Shown here one piece after another: positions 31,811 to 41,172 of a stretch of 45,262 nt of DNA. The notes beneath the pieces were generated by a model, which was not told the origin of the DNA, did no database searches, and saw nothing but the letters and a program-made list of their open reading frames with translations. Each line of letters starts with the position of its first letter. Position 1 is the stretch's first letter. The translations under genes and the position numbers were made by a program. The DNA comes from DASQPR01 sp035713725 (lineage in GTDB: Bacteria > Actinomycetota > Actinomycetes > Mycobacteriales > Micromonosporaceae): positions 1 through 45,262 of the forward strand of contig DASTMZ010000102.1 of NCBI GenBank assembly GCA_035713725.1, read 5' to 3'.

Positions 31811-33190
31811 TCACGCCGAAGCGGGAACGCGCGGCAGATGGGCGACCGACTCGCTGACCTGTTCGGCGGTCAACTCGTGGTCGACGAGGTTGCCGGCGAG
31901 GTACGCACCGTAGGCCGCGAGGTCCAGGTGCCCGTGCCCGCACAGCGCGGTCAGGATCACCTTAGGCTCGCCGCTTTCCTTGCAGCGCAACGCTTCCTCG
32001 ATGCAGGCGGCGAGCGCGTGGGTCGGCTCGGGCGCGGGGATGATGCCCTCGGTCCGCGCGAACTGCACGCCTGCCTCGAAGCACTCCCGTTGCGTCTTCG
32101 CGACCGCCTCGATCAGTCCGAGTTCGTAGATGTGCGACAGCAGCGGCGACATGCCGTGATAGCGCAGCCCGCCGGCGTGGATCGGGTCGGGTACGAAGTC
32201 GTGGCCGAGCGTGTGCATCTTCATCAGTGGCGTCATGCCGGCCGTGTCGCCGAAGTCGTACGCGTAAACGCCCTTCGTCAGCGACGGGCAGCTGGCCGGC
32301 TCCACGGCGCGGACCGTCACGTCCATCTGGCCGGCCATCTTCTCGCGCAGGAATGGGAACGCGAGGCCGCCGAAGTTCGAGCCGCCGCCGGTGCAGCCGA
32401 CGATGACGTCCGGCGTCATGCCCACCTTGGCGAACTGCGCGAGCGCCTCCTGCCCGATGACGGTCTGATGCAACAGCACGTGGTTGAGCACGCTGCCGAG
32501 CGCGTAGTTCGTGTTCGGATCCTGCGCGGCCACCTCGACCGCTTCGGAGATCGCGATGCCGAGGCTGCCCGGCGAGTCGGGATCCTTTTCGAGGATCGCG
32601 CGCCCGGCCGCGGTCAGCGGTGACGGCGACGGGTGGATGGTGCCGCCGAACGTCTCGATCATGATCTTCCGGTACGGCTTCTGGTCGTACGACGCGCGCA
32701 CCTGCCAGATCTCGGACTCGAGACCGTATTGCGAGCAGGCGAACGCGAGCGCGGTGCCCCACTGGCCGGCGCCGGTCTCAGTGGTCAGCCGCCGTACGCC
32801 GGCCTGCGCGTTGTAATACGCCTGCGGCACGGCGGTGTTCGGCTTGTGCGACCCGGCCGGCGAGACGCCCTCGTACTTGTAGAAGATCTTCGCCGGCGTA
32901 CCCAGCGCCTTCTCGAGCCGGTGCGCACGGTAGAGCGGCGACGGCCGCCAGAGCCGGTAGACGTCGAGTACGTCGTCGGGGATGTCGACGTACCGGTCGC
33001 CGGAGACCTCTTGCAAGATCAGCGCCATCGGGAACAACGGCGCGAGGTCGTCCGGTCCGACCGGCTGCAGCGTGCCGGGGTGCAGCACCGGCGGCGGCGG
33101 CGAGGGCAGATCCGCGAGGATGTTGTACCACCGGCGCGGGATCTCGGACTCGTCCAGAACGATCTTGGTGGCTTCGTCGGCTGCACTCAT
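31811..33190 (-). CDS. TrpB2-type tryptophan synthase beta-like PLP enzyme
   Basis: A 459-residue PLP enzyme. K116 in SPAGSHKPNTAVPQAYY is the Schiff-base lysine. The phosphate loop is GCTGGGSNFGGLAFPFL, and ETGAGQWGTALAFAC is the family motif. The long N-terminus (RRWYNILADLPSPPPPVLHP) and length mark the TrpB2 subfamily, found apart from trpA and able to condense indole with serine. No trpA gene is present. Confidence 0.92.
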   Translation of the reverse strand: MSAADEATKIVLDESEIPRRWYNILADLPSPPPPVLHPGTLQPVGPDDLAPLFPMALILQEVSGDRYVDIPDDVLDVYRLWRPSPLYRAHRLEKALGTPAKIFYKYEGVSPAGSHKPNTAVPQAYYNAQAGVRRLTTETGAGQWGTALAFACSQYGLESEIWQVRASYDQKPYRKIMIETFGGTIHPSPSPLTAAGRAILEKDPDSPGSLGIAISEAVEVAAQDPNTNYALGSVLNHVLLHQTVIGQEALAQFAKVGMTPDVIVGCTGGGSNFGGLAFPFLREKMAGQMDVTVRAVEPASCPSLTKGVYAYDFGDTAGMTPLMKMHTLGHDFVPDPIHAGGLRYHGMSPLLSHIYELGLIEAVAKTQRECFEAGVQFARTEGIIPAPEPTHALAACIEEALRCKESGEPKVILTALCGHGHLDLAAYGAYLAGNLVDHELTAEQVSESVAHLPRVPASA

Positions 33191-33282
33191 GTCGCCAACC
33201 TAGTCCGGCCGCTGGTCGGCGGCTATGCCACGAAATGGTCGCCGTGACGTCACGTTCGGGGCCGCCGTACGGTCTCGTAGTC

Positions 33283-34026
33283 ATGAGAGTTGCGATAACC
33301 GGCGGAACCGGCATGCTCGGCCGCCACGTGACGGACGAGTTCCGCCAGCGCGGACATGACGTACGCGTGCTGACCCGGCGCTCCACCGACCATCCCGTCG
33401 ACCTGCGGACCGGCGAGGGCCTCGACGCCGCGCTGGCGGGCTGCGACGTGGTCGTCGACGCGAGCAACGGCCGGACCCCAAAGCAGGCGCGCGCCACGCT
33501 TGTGGAGGGTGGCCGCCTCCTGCTCGCCGCGGAAGAGCGAGCCGGCGTGCGGCACCACGTGTGCGTCTCGATCGTCGGCTGCGACCTGGTGCAGTTCGGG
33601 TATTACCGCGCAAAGGTCGAGCAGGAACGCGTCGTCGAGGCGGCGAGCGTGCCGTGGACGATCGTGCGGGCGACGCAGTTCCACGAGCTGATCACGACCG
33701 GCTTCGCGGCGATGTCCCGCGTTCGGGTGCTCGCAGTCCCGACGGCGTGCCTGCAGACGGTGGCCGCTGCCGATGTCGCACGCGCGCTCGCCGACGTCGC
33801 GGCCGGCGCCGCGCGCGGCTCTCGGATCAACATCGTGGGGCCAGAGATGTCCGACACCTGGACGCTCGCCCGCACGTGGCGGTCGATCACCGGTCGCCGT
33901 GCCGTGCTGATACCGGTACGCGTGCCGGGCGCCGTCGGCCGAGGGATGCGGGACGGATCGCTGACCGTAGCGGAGCCCGACCTACGGGGAACCACCACGT
34001 ACGCGGACTGGCTGAGACAGCGATGA
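33283..34026 (+). CDS. NAD(P)-binding atypical SDR (NmrA/NAD-dependent epimerase-like)
   Basis: A 247-residue protein starting MRVAITGGTGMLGRHVTDEF, the dinucleotide motif of atypical SDRs. GCDVVVDASN and HHVCVSIVGCDLVQFGYYRA follow, with YxxK at YYRAK. It may be a quinone- or flavin-type reductase or a sensor. The frame is open from 33235, but the ATG at 33283 begins the fold exactly. No clear operon partner. Confidence 0.82.
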   Translation: MRVAITGGTGMLGRHVTDEFRQRGHDVRVLTRRSTDHPVDLRTGEGLDAALAGCDVVVDASNGRTPKQARATLVEGGRLLLAAEERAGVRHHVCVSIVGCDLVQFGYYRAKVEQERVVEAASVPWTIVRATQFHELITTGFAAMSRVRVLAVPTACLQTVAAADVARALADVAAGAARGSRINIVGPEMSDTWTLARTWRSITGRRAVLIPVRVPGAVGRGMRDGSLTVAEPDLRGTTTYADWLRQR

Positions 34027-34100
34027 GGCCCAAACTACTCCGAATCGGACATCGCGCTGGCCATCCGCGTGGGACTAGACAGATTGCGTAGGCTCATCCG

Positions 34101-35486
34101 GTGGATAACGGTGGGTCATTCGATCTGGGTGAGCTGCTGAAGCGACGCGGCGCGGAGCGTTATGAGCTGCACGCCCGCCTCCTCAACCCCCAGCTGCCGA
34201 AGATGCTGCACGCGATCGGCTTCGACAAGGTCTACGAGCGCGCCGACGGTGCGTACCTCTACGACGACGAGGGCAACGACTACCTCGACATGCTGGCCGG
34301 GTTCGGAGTGTTCGCGCTCGGCAGGCACAACTCCGTGGTACGCCAGGCGATGCACGACGTGCTCGACGCCGGGCTAGCGGATCTCACGCAGTTCGACGCG
34401 CCACCGCTCGCCGGCGTACTCGCCGAGCAGCTGCTGGCAAAGGCGCCGCACCTCGACCGCGTCTACTTCGGCAACAGCGGCACCGAGGCGGTCGAGACCG
34501 CGCTCAAGTTCGCGCGCTTCGCCACCGGCCGGCCGCGCATCGTCTACTGCGACCACGCGTTCCACGGGCTGACCACCGGTTCGCTGTCGGTCAACGGTGC
34601 CGAGGAGTTCCGCAAGGGCTTCGCGCCGTTGCTGCCGGACACCGCCGTCCCGTTCGGGGACCTGGCCGCGTTGGAGCGCGAGTTGCGGCACGGGGACGTG
34701 GCCGCGTTCCTCGTCGAACCGATCCAGGGCAAGGGCGTCGCGATATCGCCGCCCGGGTTCCTCGCCGCCGCGCATGACTTGCTGCGCCGCCACAAGGCAT
34801 TGCTCATCGCGGACGAGGTGCAGTGCGGCATGGGCCGTACCGGTGAGTTCTTCGCCTACCAGCACGACGGCGTCGAGCCGGACATCGTGGCCGTAGCGAA
34901 GGCGCTGTCCGGTGGGTACGTGCCGGTCGGTGCGACGCTGGCGCGCAACAGCGTGTTCGAGAAGGTCTACTCGTCGATCGACCGCGTGCTCGTGCACGAC
35001 TCGACGTTCGGCTCGAACGCGCAAGCGATGGCGGCCGGTCTCGCGACCCTGTACGTATTCGAGCACGACGACGTGGTCGGCAACGCACGTCGGGTCGGGG
35101 ACCTGCTGCAGTCCCGCCTCGCCGCGCTCGTCGACAAGTACGAGATGCTCTCCGAGGTACGCGGCCGTGGCCTGATGATCGGCCTGGAGTTCAACCGGCC
35201 GTCGTCATGGCGACTTCGCCCGCAGTGGACCGCACTGCAATCCGCCCGCAAGGGGCTGTTCGCGCAGACCGTGGTGCACGGCCTGTTCCATAAGCACCGC
35301 ATCCTCACCCAGGTCTCCGGCGACCATACCGAGGTCATCAAGCTCATCCCGCCGCTGGTCATCGGCGAGGCCGAGGTGGACCGCTTCGTGGACGCGTTCG
35401 TTGATGTGATGGACGAGGCGCATAGTGGCGGCGGGCTGATCTGGGACTTCGGCCGGACGCTCATCAAGCAGGCCGTGGCGCGCTGA
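34101..35486 (+). CDS. class III (PLP) aminotransferase
   Basis: A 461-residue ornithine/4-aminobutyrate-type aminotransferase. The FGNSGTEAVETALKFARFAT motif binds PLP phosphate, and LIADEVQCGMGRTGEFFAYQ carries the ring-stacking Asp. The Schiff-base Lys is in AVAKALSGGYVPVGA. The N-terminus has about 40 extra residues before DGAYLYDDEGNDYLDM. It starts at GTG 34101. The amino donor is not obvious, and members with the C-terminal FGRTL tail also occur beside lipid or polyketide genes. Confidence 0.88.
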   Translation: MDNGGSFDLGELLKRRGAERYELHARLLNPQLPKMLHAIGFDKVYERADGAYLYDDEGNDYLDMLAGFGVFALGRHNSVVRQAMHDVLDAGLADLTQFDAPPLAGVLAEQLLAKAPHLDRVYFGNSGTEAVETALKFARFATGRPRIVYCDHAFHGLTTGSLSVNGAEEFRKGFAPLLPDTAVPFGDLAALERELRHGDVAAFLVEPIQGKGVAISPPGFLAAAHDLLRRHKALLIADEVQCGMGRTGEFFAYQHDGVEPDIVAVAKALSGGYVPVGATLARNSVFEKVYSSIDRVLVHDSTFGSNAQAMAAGLATLYVFEHDDVVGNARRVGDLLQSRLAALVDKYEMLSEVRGRGLMIGLEFNRPSSWRLRPQWTALQSARKGLFAQTVVHGLFHKHRILTQVSGDHTEVIKLIPPLVIGEAEVDRFVDAFVDVMDEAHSGGGLIWDFGRTLIKQAVAR

Positions 35487-35796
35487 CCTCGGCGTACCAC
35501 CGCTTCTCGCTCTCGTCCGTGGGCCCGCAGCATGGTATGCAATACGCATGCAATCGCGGCGACCGCATCGGCGGTGGACATGACCTCGAACGAGGTCCGA
35601 TCGAGCCTGAAGACGCCGCAGCGCGGCTGGGGATATCAGGACGCTTCCCGCCACCCCGCGAACGCGTCGAGCGACTCGAGGAGGCCTGCCAGCTGTTGAA
35701 GGGTGATGGACGGGCTCTGATCCGCTGCGATCCGAGGGGCCAAACCGGATCGGTCGGTGGTGCGTGCGACCTGCGCGGCGTGTACCGTCCGCAAGC
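35487..35796. other. 310-bp gap with a doubtful minus-strand small ORF
   Basis: There is no convincing gene. On the minus strand a 58-codon frame (ATG 35812 to TGA 35636) encodes a plausible helical end, SITLQQLAGLLESLDAF, but it overlaps the start of the next gene and has no ribosome-binding site. GTATGCAATAC at about 35536-35546 and ATGCAATACGCAT are small palindromes that could be a regulatory site. Confidence 0.35.
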
Positions 35797-37611
35797 GTGA
35801 CCGAACCGGCATCCACGATCACCGGCATCGACCCGCGGCCGGCCCCGGAGGCCGACGACGAGGCTGCTGCCGAACCGATCCGCCGCCGCTGGCCGACGTG
35901 GCGGGTCGATATTTCGGCGTTGGCCGTCTACATCATTGGTGCGCTCTGGGTCACCGGCCACGGCTGGGTGGACCCGAATGGCCGGACGCTGGGGTTCCGC
36001 GCCGGCGACGTGCAGTTCGGCGAGTGGATGTTGGCGAACATGGCGCACGCCGTGTCGCACCTGGAGAACCCGTTCTACACGCACCTGCAGAACGCGCCGG
36101 TCGGCGTGAACCTGATGACGAACGTCGGGTTGCAGCTGCCGGGCATCGTACTCACGCCGGTGACCCTGCTGTTCGGGCCGGCGATCGCCTACCTGACGTT
36201 GATCACCGCGAATCTGTTCGGCACCGCGTACGCGTGGTATTTCGTGCTGTCCCGCCGGTTCGTCGCGTCCCGCGTCGCGGCGTTCCTGGGCGGTCTGTTC
36301 TGTGCCTTCGCGCCCGCGCTGGTCAGCCACAGCAGCGGACACCCGCACATCACCGCGCAGTGGCTGATCCCGTTCATCGTGTGGCAGGTGCTCGCACTCG
36401 CCGAAGGTAGGTCGCTCCGCCGCGGCATCGTGCTCGGAGTCCTCATCACGGCCCAGGTGTTGATCAGCGAGGAAGCTCTGCTGATGACGGCGGTCGGCGT
36501 GGTGATTGCGTTGGTCGTCTACGCCGCTTCTCGGCCGCGCGCGGCCCGGGAGGCGATCCGTCCGTTCGCGGCTGGCCTCGGAATCGCCGCCGTGGTGGCT
36601 GCGGTCCTTTGCGCGTACCCGCTGTGGATGCAGTTCTTCGGGCCACAGCATCGCTTCGGCGCGCCGGGCACCCCGGACATGTACGCGTTGAAGATCGGTT
36701 CGTTCTTCGCGTACGCCCAGCAGTCGCTCGCCGGCAGCCCGGCGACGGTGAAGGGACTGACCCCGAACGGCAGCGAGCAGGCCGCGTTCTTCGGCTGGCC
36801 GCTTATCGTGCTGGCGCTGACGATCGTGGTGTGGTTGCGCCGCGACGTGATGGTCCGTGCGCTGGCCGTCGCCGGTGCGGTCGCCGCGTCACTCGCAATC
36901 GGTACGACGTTGACGCACGGTACGCAGCGGTTGTCCTTTCCGGCGCCGTACGACCTGCTGAAGAACGTACCGATTTTCGAAGACGTGGTCGTCGCGCGGT
37001 TCGCATTGATCACCACGGCGGTGATCGGGATCCTGCTCGCGATCGCGGTCGATCGCTTCCTCACGCTGGATCGTGCGGCGCGGCACGCGATCGGCAGCCG
37101 CACGTCACTACGGCTGATCGGTGTCGGCGTGCTCGTCGCGGTGTTGCTGCCGCTCGCGCCGTTGCCGCTGCCGGTCGCCACGCGCAACAAGGTGCCGGAC
37201 TTCATCACGTCCGGCGCGTGGCAGGCGTACGTGGCGCCGGGCCACACGCTGGTGCCCGTGCCGGTGACTGGTGGCATGTCGATCACCTGGGCGGCCGCCG
37301 CGAAGGCGGGCTTCGACGTGCCGGAGGGATATTTCCTCGGCCCGACATCACCGACCGATGCGACCGGACGGTGGGGCGTCGTACCCCGGCCGACCGCCGC
37401 TCTACTCACCGCCGTCGCGAACGGTACGGCACCGCCAACGGTCACCGACGCTCAGCGCGCACAGGCCGCCGCGGACGCCGCCTACTGGAAGGCCGACGCG
37501 CTCGTGCTGCCGAAGCGCGCGCGATCTGAACTGCTCACCGTCATGACGAACCTCTACGGCCAGCCGCAAAGCGTCGACGACGTCTGGGTCTGGGAACTGG
37601 CACGCCGCTAG
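35797..37611 (+). CDS. multi-pass membrane protein, GT-C glycosyltransferase-like
   Basis: A 604-residue integral membrane protein with about ten to eleven hydrophobic segments, from YIIGALWV near residue 45 to VLVAVLLPLAPLPLP near 460. A C-terminal extracytoplasmic domain of about 150 residues follows. The first outside loop, FRAGDVQFGEWMLANMAHA, has an acidic motif as in GT-C enzymes, which use lipid-linked sugars. Start at GTG 35797; the earlier in-frame positions look like leader. The sugar and acceptor are unknown. Confidence 0.72.
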   Translation: MTEPASTITGIDPRPAPEADDEAAAEPIRRRWPTWRVDISALAVYIIGALWVTGHGWVDPNGRTLGFRAGDVQFGEWMLANMAHAVSHLENPFYTHLQNAPVGVNLMTNVGLQLPGIVLTPVTLLFGPAIAYLTLITANLFGTAYAWYFVLSRRFVASRVAAFLGGLFCAFAPALVSHSSGHPHITAQWLIPFIVWQVLALAEGRSLRRGIVLGVLITAQVLISEEALLMTAVGVVIALVVYAASRPRAAREAIRPFAAGLGIAAVVAAVLCAYPLWMQFFGPQHRFGAPGTPDMYALKIGSFFAYAQQSLAGSPATVKGLTPNGSEQAAFFGWPLIVLALTIVVWLRRDVMVRALAVAGAVAASLAIGTTLTHGTQRLSFPAPYDLLKNVPIFEDVVVARFALITTAVIGILLAIAVDRFLTLDRAARHAIGSRTSLRLIGVGVLVAVLLPLAPLPLPVATRNKVPDFITSGAWQAYVAPGHTLVPVPVTGGMSITWAAAAKAGFDVPEGYFLGPTSPTDATGRWGVVPRPTAALLTAVANGTAPPTVTDAQRAQAAADAAYWKADALVLPKRARSELLTVMTNLYGQPQSVDDVWVWELARR

Positions 37612-37622
37612 CGGCGCCGTCC

Positions 37623-37652
37623 TTGACACTGTCGAGCCGGCTGCCCTAGCGT
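37623..37652 (+). promoter_or_regulatory. candidate promoter of the GH18 gene
   Basis: TTGACA (37623-37628) and TAGCGT (37647-37652) are 18 bp apart, 117 bp before the GH18 ATG. The -35 is consensus and the -10 is weak. Confidence 0.4.
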
Positions 37653-37768
37653 CGGACTGTCCTATTAGGTTTGTTAACTGTGTCTGCTCGCCGACCCCAC
37701 GACGTCATCTCCCGACCTGACCGGGTGTCGCCGCGACATAGCGAACCAACGCGAAGCAGGTCGATGCC

Positions 37769-38893
37769 ATGCAGCGTGCGGGATCCCGACGATCAGTCCG
37801 ACTGCGAATCATCGGTGCGGCGCTCCTCTCGATCGGTGTGGTCGTGAGCCTCGGCGCTGGCGAAGGCGCATACGGTGCCATCGCCGGCGTCAACAGTGCG
37901 TCGGCCGCCAACGGCGCATCGGGCGGCAAGAAACTGCCCGCTCACTTGTTCACGCCATATTTCCAGGCTTATACCGACGCGAGTCCGAACCAGCAGAGCA
38001 AGGCATCCGGCGCCAATTACCTCACGATGGCGTTCCTGCAGACCGAGCAGACCGGCTCATGCGACATTTTGTGGAACGGCGATACGACGAAACCGATCGC
38101 ACATTCGGTGTTCGGCTCGGACATCGCGAAGATCCGTGCGCGCGGCGGTGACGTGATCCCGTCGTTCGGCGGGTTCAGCGCCGATGACACCGCGACGGAG
38201 ATCGCCGACAGCTGCCGCAGCGTCGACAAGATCGCGGCCGCCTACGAGAAGGTCATCACGACGTACGGCGTGACCCGGCTCGACATGGACGTGGAAGACA
38301 ACTCGCTGACCAATCTCGCCGGCATCGACCGTCGCAACAAGGCAATCCACCAGGTCGAACAGTGGGCGCGTCGGACCAACCGCACGGTCCAGTTCGTCTA
38401 CACGATCCCGACCGGCCCCGACGGTCTCGAGGACACCGGCATCCACGTGCTGGCCAACGCCGTCGCGAACGATGCGCGCATCGACATCGTGAACATCATG
38501 ACGTTCGACTACTACGACGACCAGGCGCACGAGATGGCCGCCGATACGAAGACCGCGGCCGCCAGCCTGGTCGGCACGCTGCACACGCTCTACCCGCATC
38601 GTTCGACGGAGAGCCTGTGGCGGATGGTCGGCATCACCGAGATGATCGGCATCGACGACTACGGTTCCGGTGGCGAGCCCGGCCCGCTCGAGATCTTCAC
38701 CCTCGCTGACGCGCACACCATCACGTCGTGGGCGACCGACAAGCACATCGCGGAGCTGTCATTCTGGGCGCTCGGTCGCGACAATGGTGCCTGCCCGGGC
38801 GTTCCGGGAAGCGATGACTGTTCCGGCGTCGTACAGACGAATTGGCAGTTCACGCACGTCATGGCGGGGTTTGCGCACAACTCGCAGGCGTAG
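37769..38893 (+). CDS. secreted glycoside hydrolase family 18 protein
   Basis: A 374-residue secreted protein. An N-terminal signal peptide (basic, then IIGAALLSIGVVVSLGAG) is followed by a GH18 barrel starting LFTPYFQAYTD. The catalytic strand is VTRLDMDVEDN. The GH18 motif DxxDxDxE is kept as T169-R-L-D172-M-D174-V-E176, so the first Asp is Thr while the catalytic Glu176 remains. IVNIMTFDYY and LSFWALGRDNGAC are the later conserved strands. It resembles chitinases of streptomycete type that act on chitin or bacterial glycans. Confidence 0.88.
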   Translation: MQRAGSRRSVRLRIIGAALLSIGVVVSLGAGEGAYGAIAGVNSASAANGASGGKKLPAHLFTPYFQAYTDASPNQQSKASGANYLTMAFLQTEQTGSCDILWNGDTTKPIAHSVFGSDIAKIRARGGDVIPSFGGFSADDTATEIADSCRSVDKIAAAYEKVITTYGVTRLDMDVEDNSLTNLAGIDRRNKAIHQVEQWARRTNRTVQFVYTIPTGPDGLEDTGIHVLANAVANDARIDIVNIMTFDYYDDQAHEMAADTKTAAASLVGTLHTLYPHRSTESLWRMVGITEMIGIDDYGSGGEPGPLEIFTLADAHTITSWATDKHIAELSFWALGRDNGACPGVPGSDDCSGVVQTNWQFTHVMAGFAHNSQA

Positions 38894-39087
38894 TCTGCGC
38901 TCGGATCACGCACGTGTCGCGGACTCGATCGATCGCGGCTGCGCTTGGTATCATTCCGCAGCTCACATCCTGCTATCCGGCGGCAGCGCCAGCCCGTTGA
39001 CGAAGCTTCGGTGCGTCGTGAACGCGGCACGGAACGTAAGTTGGCGCAGGTTGCGGCGCATGAACGCGGACGTACGGAGGTCGTATT

Positions 39088-39762
39088 GTGGCTGACAGTC
39101 GGATGAGAGGTCGTGTGAAGGGACTGATCGCCGGGCAGTCCACCGACGGTGTGATGGTGGACGGGCCGCCCGACCCAATGGATCCGGACGCGCAGCGTCA
39201 AGCCCTTCAGGTCCTGGTCCTGGCGCAGCGTACGGCCGACGAGCACGTCGCCGCGGCGCAGCACCAGGCCGGCTCGATCCGCAACGACGCACGCGCCGCC
39301 GCGGAGCAGATCGCGCGGGACGCCGCCCAGCACGCCGACAACGCACGCCAGGAGGCCGGCAAGGCGCTAGGCGAGGCGCGCGGCAAGGCCGAGCAAATTG
39401 TCCGGGATGCCCAGGCACACGCCGCCGGACTGCGCCGCGACGCGGACAAGTCGCTGAACGATGCGCGTGCCGGAGCAGCGGAAATCGTCAAGGACGCACA
39501 GGCGACCGCGGCCGGCCTCGAGCGAGAGGCGCAACAGCGCTACGACGACGTGGTCGGCAGCCTGGCCACCAAGCGTGCTGCGTTGCAGGAGCAGATCGAG
39601 GCGCTGCAGCAGTTCGACCGCGAATACCGCTCGCGTCTGCGTACGTTCATGCAGGGTCAACTTCGGGCGCTCGGCTCAGACGAGCCGATGTTGAACGCCG
39701 ACCTGCCGTCGCAGGCCACCGCGCCGATCAACGGCGGTCAGCCGGCGGCCGCCGGAGACTAG
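39088..39762 (+). CDS. DivIVA-like coiled-coil protein
   Basis: A 224-residue protein, mostly coiled coil from about residue 35 to 200. It has repeating AAQ/ARQEAGKALGEARGKAEQI and DAQAHAAGLRRDADKSLNDA segments and a terminal REYRSRLRTFMQGQLRAL helix, the DivIVA/Wag31 C-terminal signature. It lacks a clear N-terminal membrane-binding domain of classic DivIVA. The GTG start has GGAGG at 7 bases. Such proteins organise polar growth or scaffold other complexes. Confidence 0.82.
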   Translation: MADSRMRGRVKGLIAGQSTDGVMVDGPPDPMDPDAQRQALQVLVLAQRTADEHVAAAQHQAGSIRNDARAAAEQIARDAAQHADNARQEAGKALGEARGKAEQIVRDAQAHAAGLRRDADKSLNDARAGAAEIVKDAQATAAGLEREAQQRYDDVVGSLATKRAALQEQIEALQQFDREYRSRLRTFMQGQLRALGSDEPMLNADLPSQATAPINGGQPAAAGD

Positions 39763-39879
39763 CGCCGCCGGCTCCCGCAACCGCGCCGCCAGACGCCGGG
39801 ACATCACGCGCGTGTCCGCTTGGGTTCGGGTAGTAACGTGTCCGCAGCAAGCAGCGCGACGCGATGTCTGGGAGCGACG

Positions 39880-40173
39880 ATGGGTGTTCCGCCCGAGCCG
39901 GTGGCTGAGTTCGTCGGCGCGTTGCGCGAGGCGCGCGCGACATTCGACACATGTCGCGATCGCGTTGCCGCCGCCACGGTTCATGACGACGCCTTCGGGA
40001 AGCTGTTCGAGGCTCATGCCGTACACGAGGCTTATCACCAACGCCTGCCGGAGATGGCGCGCGACTTCGGCGCGGCGGGCGAGGTGGTGGATCATTTCAT
40101 CGCCGGTCTTGAGGGCGGCCACGCGATCGGACCGGTCGTCCTGCCGGCGCAATCCAACGGTGCCTCGTCGTGA
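39880..40173 (+). CDS. small EspC/WXG100-like protein
   Basis: A 97-residue helical protein: VAEFVGALREARATFD, then DDAFGKLFEAHAVHEAYHQR and AAGEVVDHFIAGLE. The FG turn between two long helices and size recall the EspC/WXG100 targets of type VII secretion, but there is no YxxxD/E tail that I can see. GGGAG precedes the ATG. Its stop overlaps the next GTG start by 4 bp, so the two are a pair. Confidence 0.6.
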   Translation: MGVPPEPVAEFVGALREARATFDTCRDRVAAATVHDDAFGKLFEAHAVHEAYHQRLPEMARDFGAAGEVVDHFIAGLEGGHAIGPVVLPAQSNGASS

Positions 40174-41123
40174 GCCCGACCACGACGCTGCTCACCGGAC
40201 TCGCGGTCTTGTTGGTCGTCGGTCTGTCGTGGGCGGGCGGCATCCTTTACCTGCGGCGCAAGAGGCTGAGCCTGCTCGCTGCGCCGACCGCGGCGACCGG
40301 TGCCGCGCTCGCGCACACCGACGACCAGGTGCGCACGATCGAGGACTGGCTGGCCCGCGCCGCTGCGCTGCCGGACGGCGAGGAGCCGCACGCGGAAGGC
40401 GAGGGTGAGCGCGATCAGAGCAAGCTGCACGAGTTGGCGGCCAAGCACTTCCCGCAGCTCGACGAGCCGCATCCGCACTTGCATCTGATCGGCATCACCG
40501 GTGTGGAGAAGCGGCTCGTCACGTGGCTGTGCGGGCACACCGGGCTGCCGAATCCGTTCGACGCGCTGGAGCGCATCACCGGCGACCCCGACGAGATCCG
40601 CCGCGCGAGCGAGGCGTGGTCGGACACGCACGACGACGTCGTGGCGCTTGTCGACCGGCTGTGCGTTGCGACCGCCCAGTTGCACGAGGACTGGGCCGAC
40701 GACCCGCAGTCCGAGAAGTTCTTCGCGATCCTCGCCGACTACCTCTCCGAACTCGACGCGCTGGCGTCTGACGTGGCGACCACGAAGGACGCGCTGCGCG
40801 GGTTGCAGGCCGAAGCAGCGCTGGCCGAGGGCACGGTGGTCGCGCTCATCAACCTGCTGATCGGGTCTTTAGGTGGGTACGTCGCCGAGGCCGTACTCAC
40901 CGCCGGCACCATGACCCCAGCTGTGGCAGCGCAGGCGCAACTCGAGCTGACGTGGGTGTTGAAGCAGATCGCTCGCGCGTTGAGCAAACTGCCGTCGCTC
41001 TACGCGAACACGCGTCGGATTCTGGAGAGCGTGACCGGGTTCAAGGGATTGGACCAGATGCGCGAACGGTTCCAGATCGGCGAGGTCGCGAAGATCGAGC
41101 AGTCGCTCGACTCGGCGGTCTGA
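40170..41123 (+). CDS. membrane-anchored helical protein, partner of the small EspC-like protein
   Basis: A 317-residue protein. One membrane span lies at residues 5-27 (LLTGLAVLLVVGLSWAGGILYL). An acidic linker and a long helical domain follow, with LHEDWADDPQSEKFFAILAD and LSELDALASDVATTKDALRG. The W-D-P-Q-S-E-K-F arrangement resembles WXG/LXG-type domains of type VII substrates. A short hydrophobic stretch, VVALINLLIGSLGGYVAEA, may be a second membrane-active helix. I do not recognise a defined family. Confidence 0.65.
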   Translation: MSPTTTLLTGLAVLLVVGLSWAGGILYLRRKRLSLLAAPTAATGAALAHTDDQVRTIEDWLARAAALPDGEEPHAEGEGERDQSKLHELAAKHFPQLDEPHPHLHLIGITGVEKRLVTWLCGHTGLPNPFDALERITGDPDEIRRASEAWSDTHDDVVALVDRLCVATAQLHEDWADDPQSEKFFAILADYLSELDALASDVATTKDALRGLQAEAALAEGTVVALINLLIGSLGGYVAEAVLTAGTMTPAVAAQAQLELTWVLKQIARALSKLPSLYANTRRILESVTGFKGLDQMRERFQIGEVAKIEQSLDSAV

Positions 41124-41172
41124 TGCTTTTTCGGTTTGTTCGCGCCGTTGCGCGGCCGCGCGTGGGCCGCTG

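Noticed and set aside
35636..35812. 58-codon minus-strand small protein
   Set aside because: The amino-acid pattern is plausible but there is no ribosome-binding site and it overlaps the start of the membrane-protein gene; kept only as a note in the gap entry.
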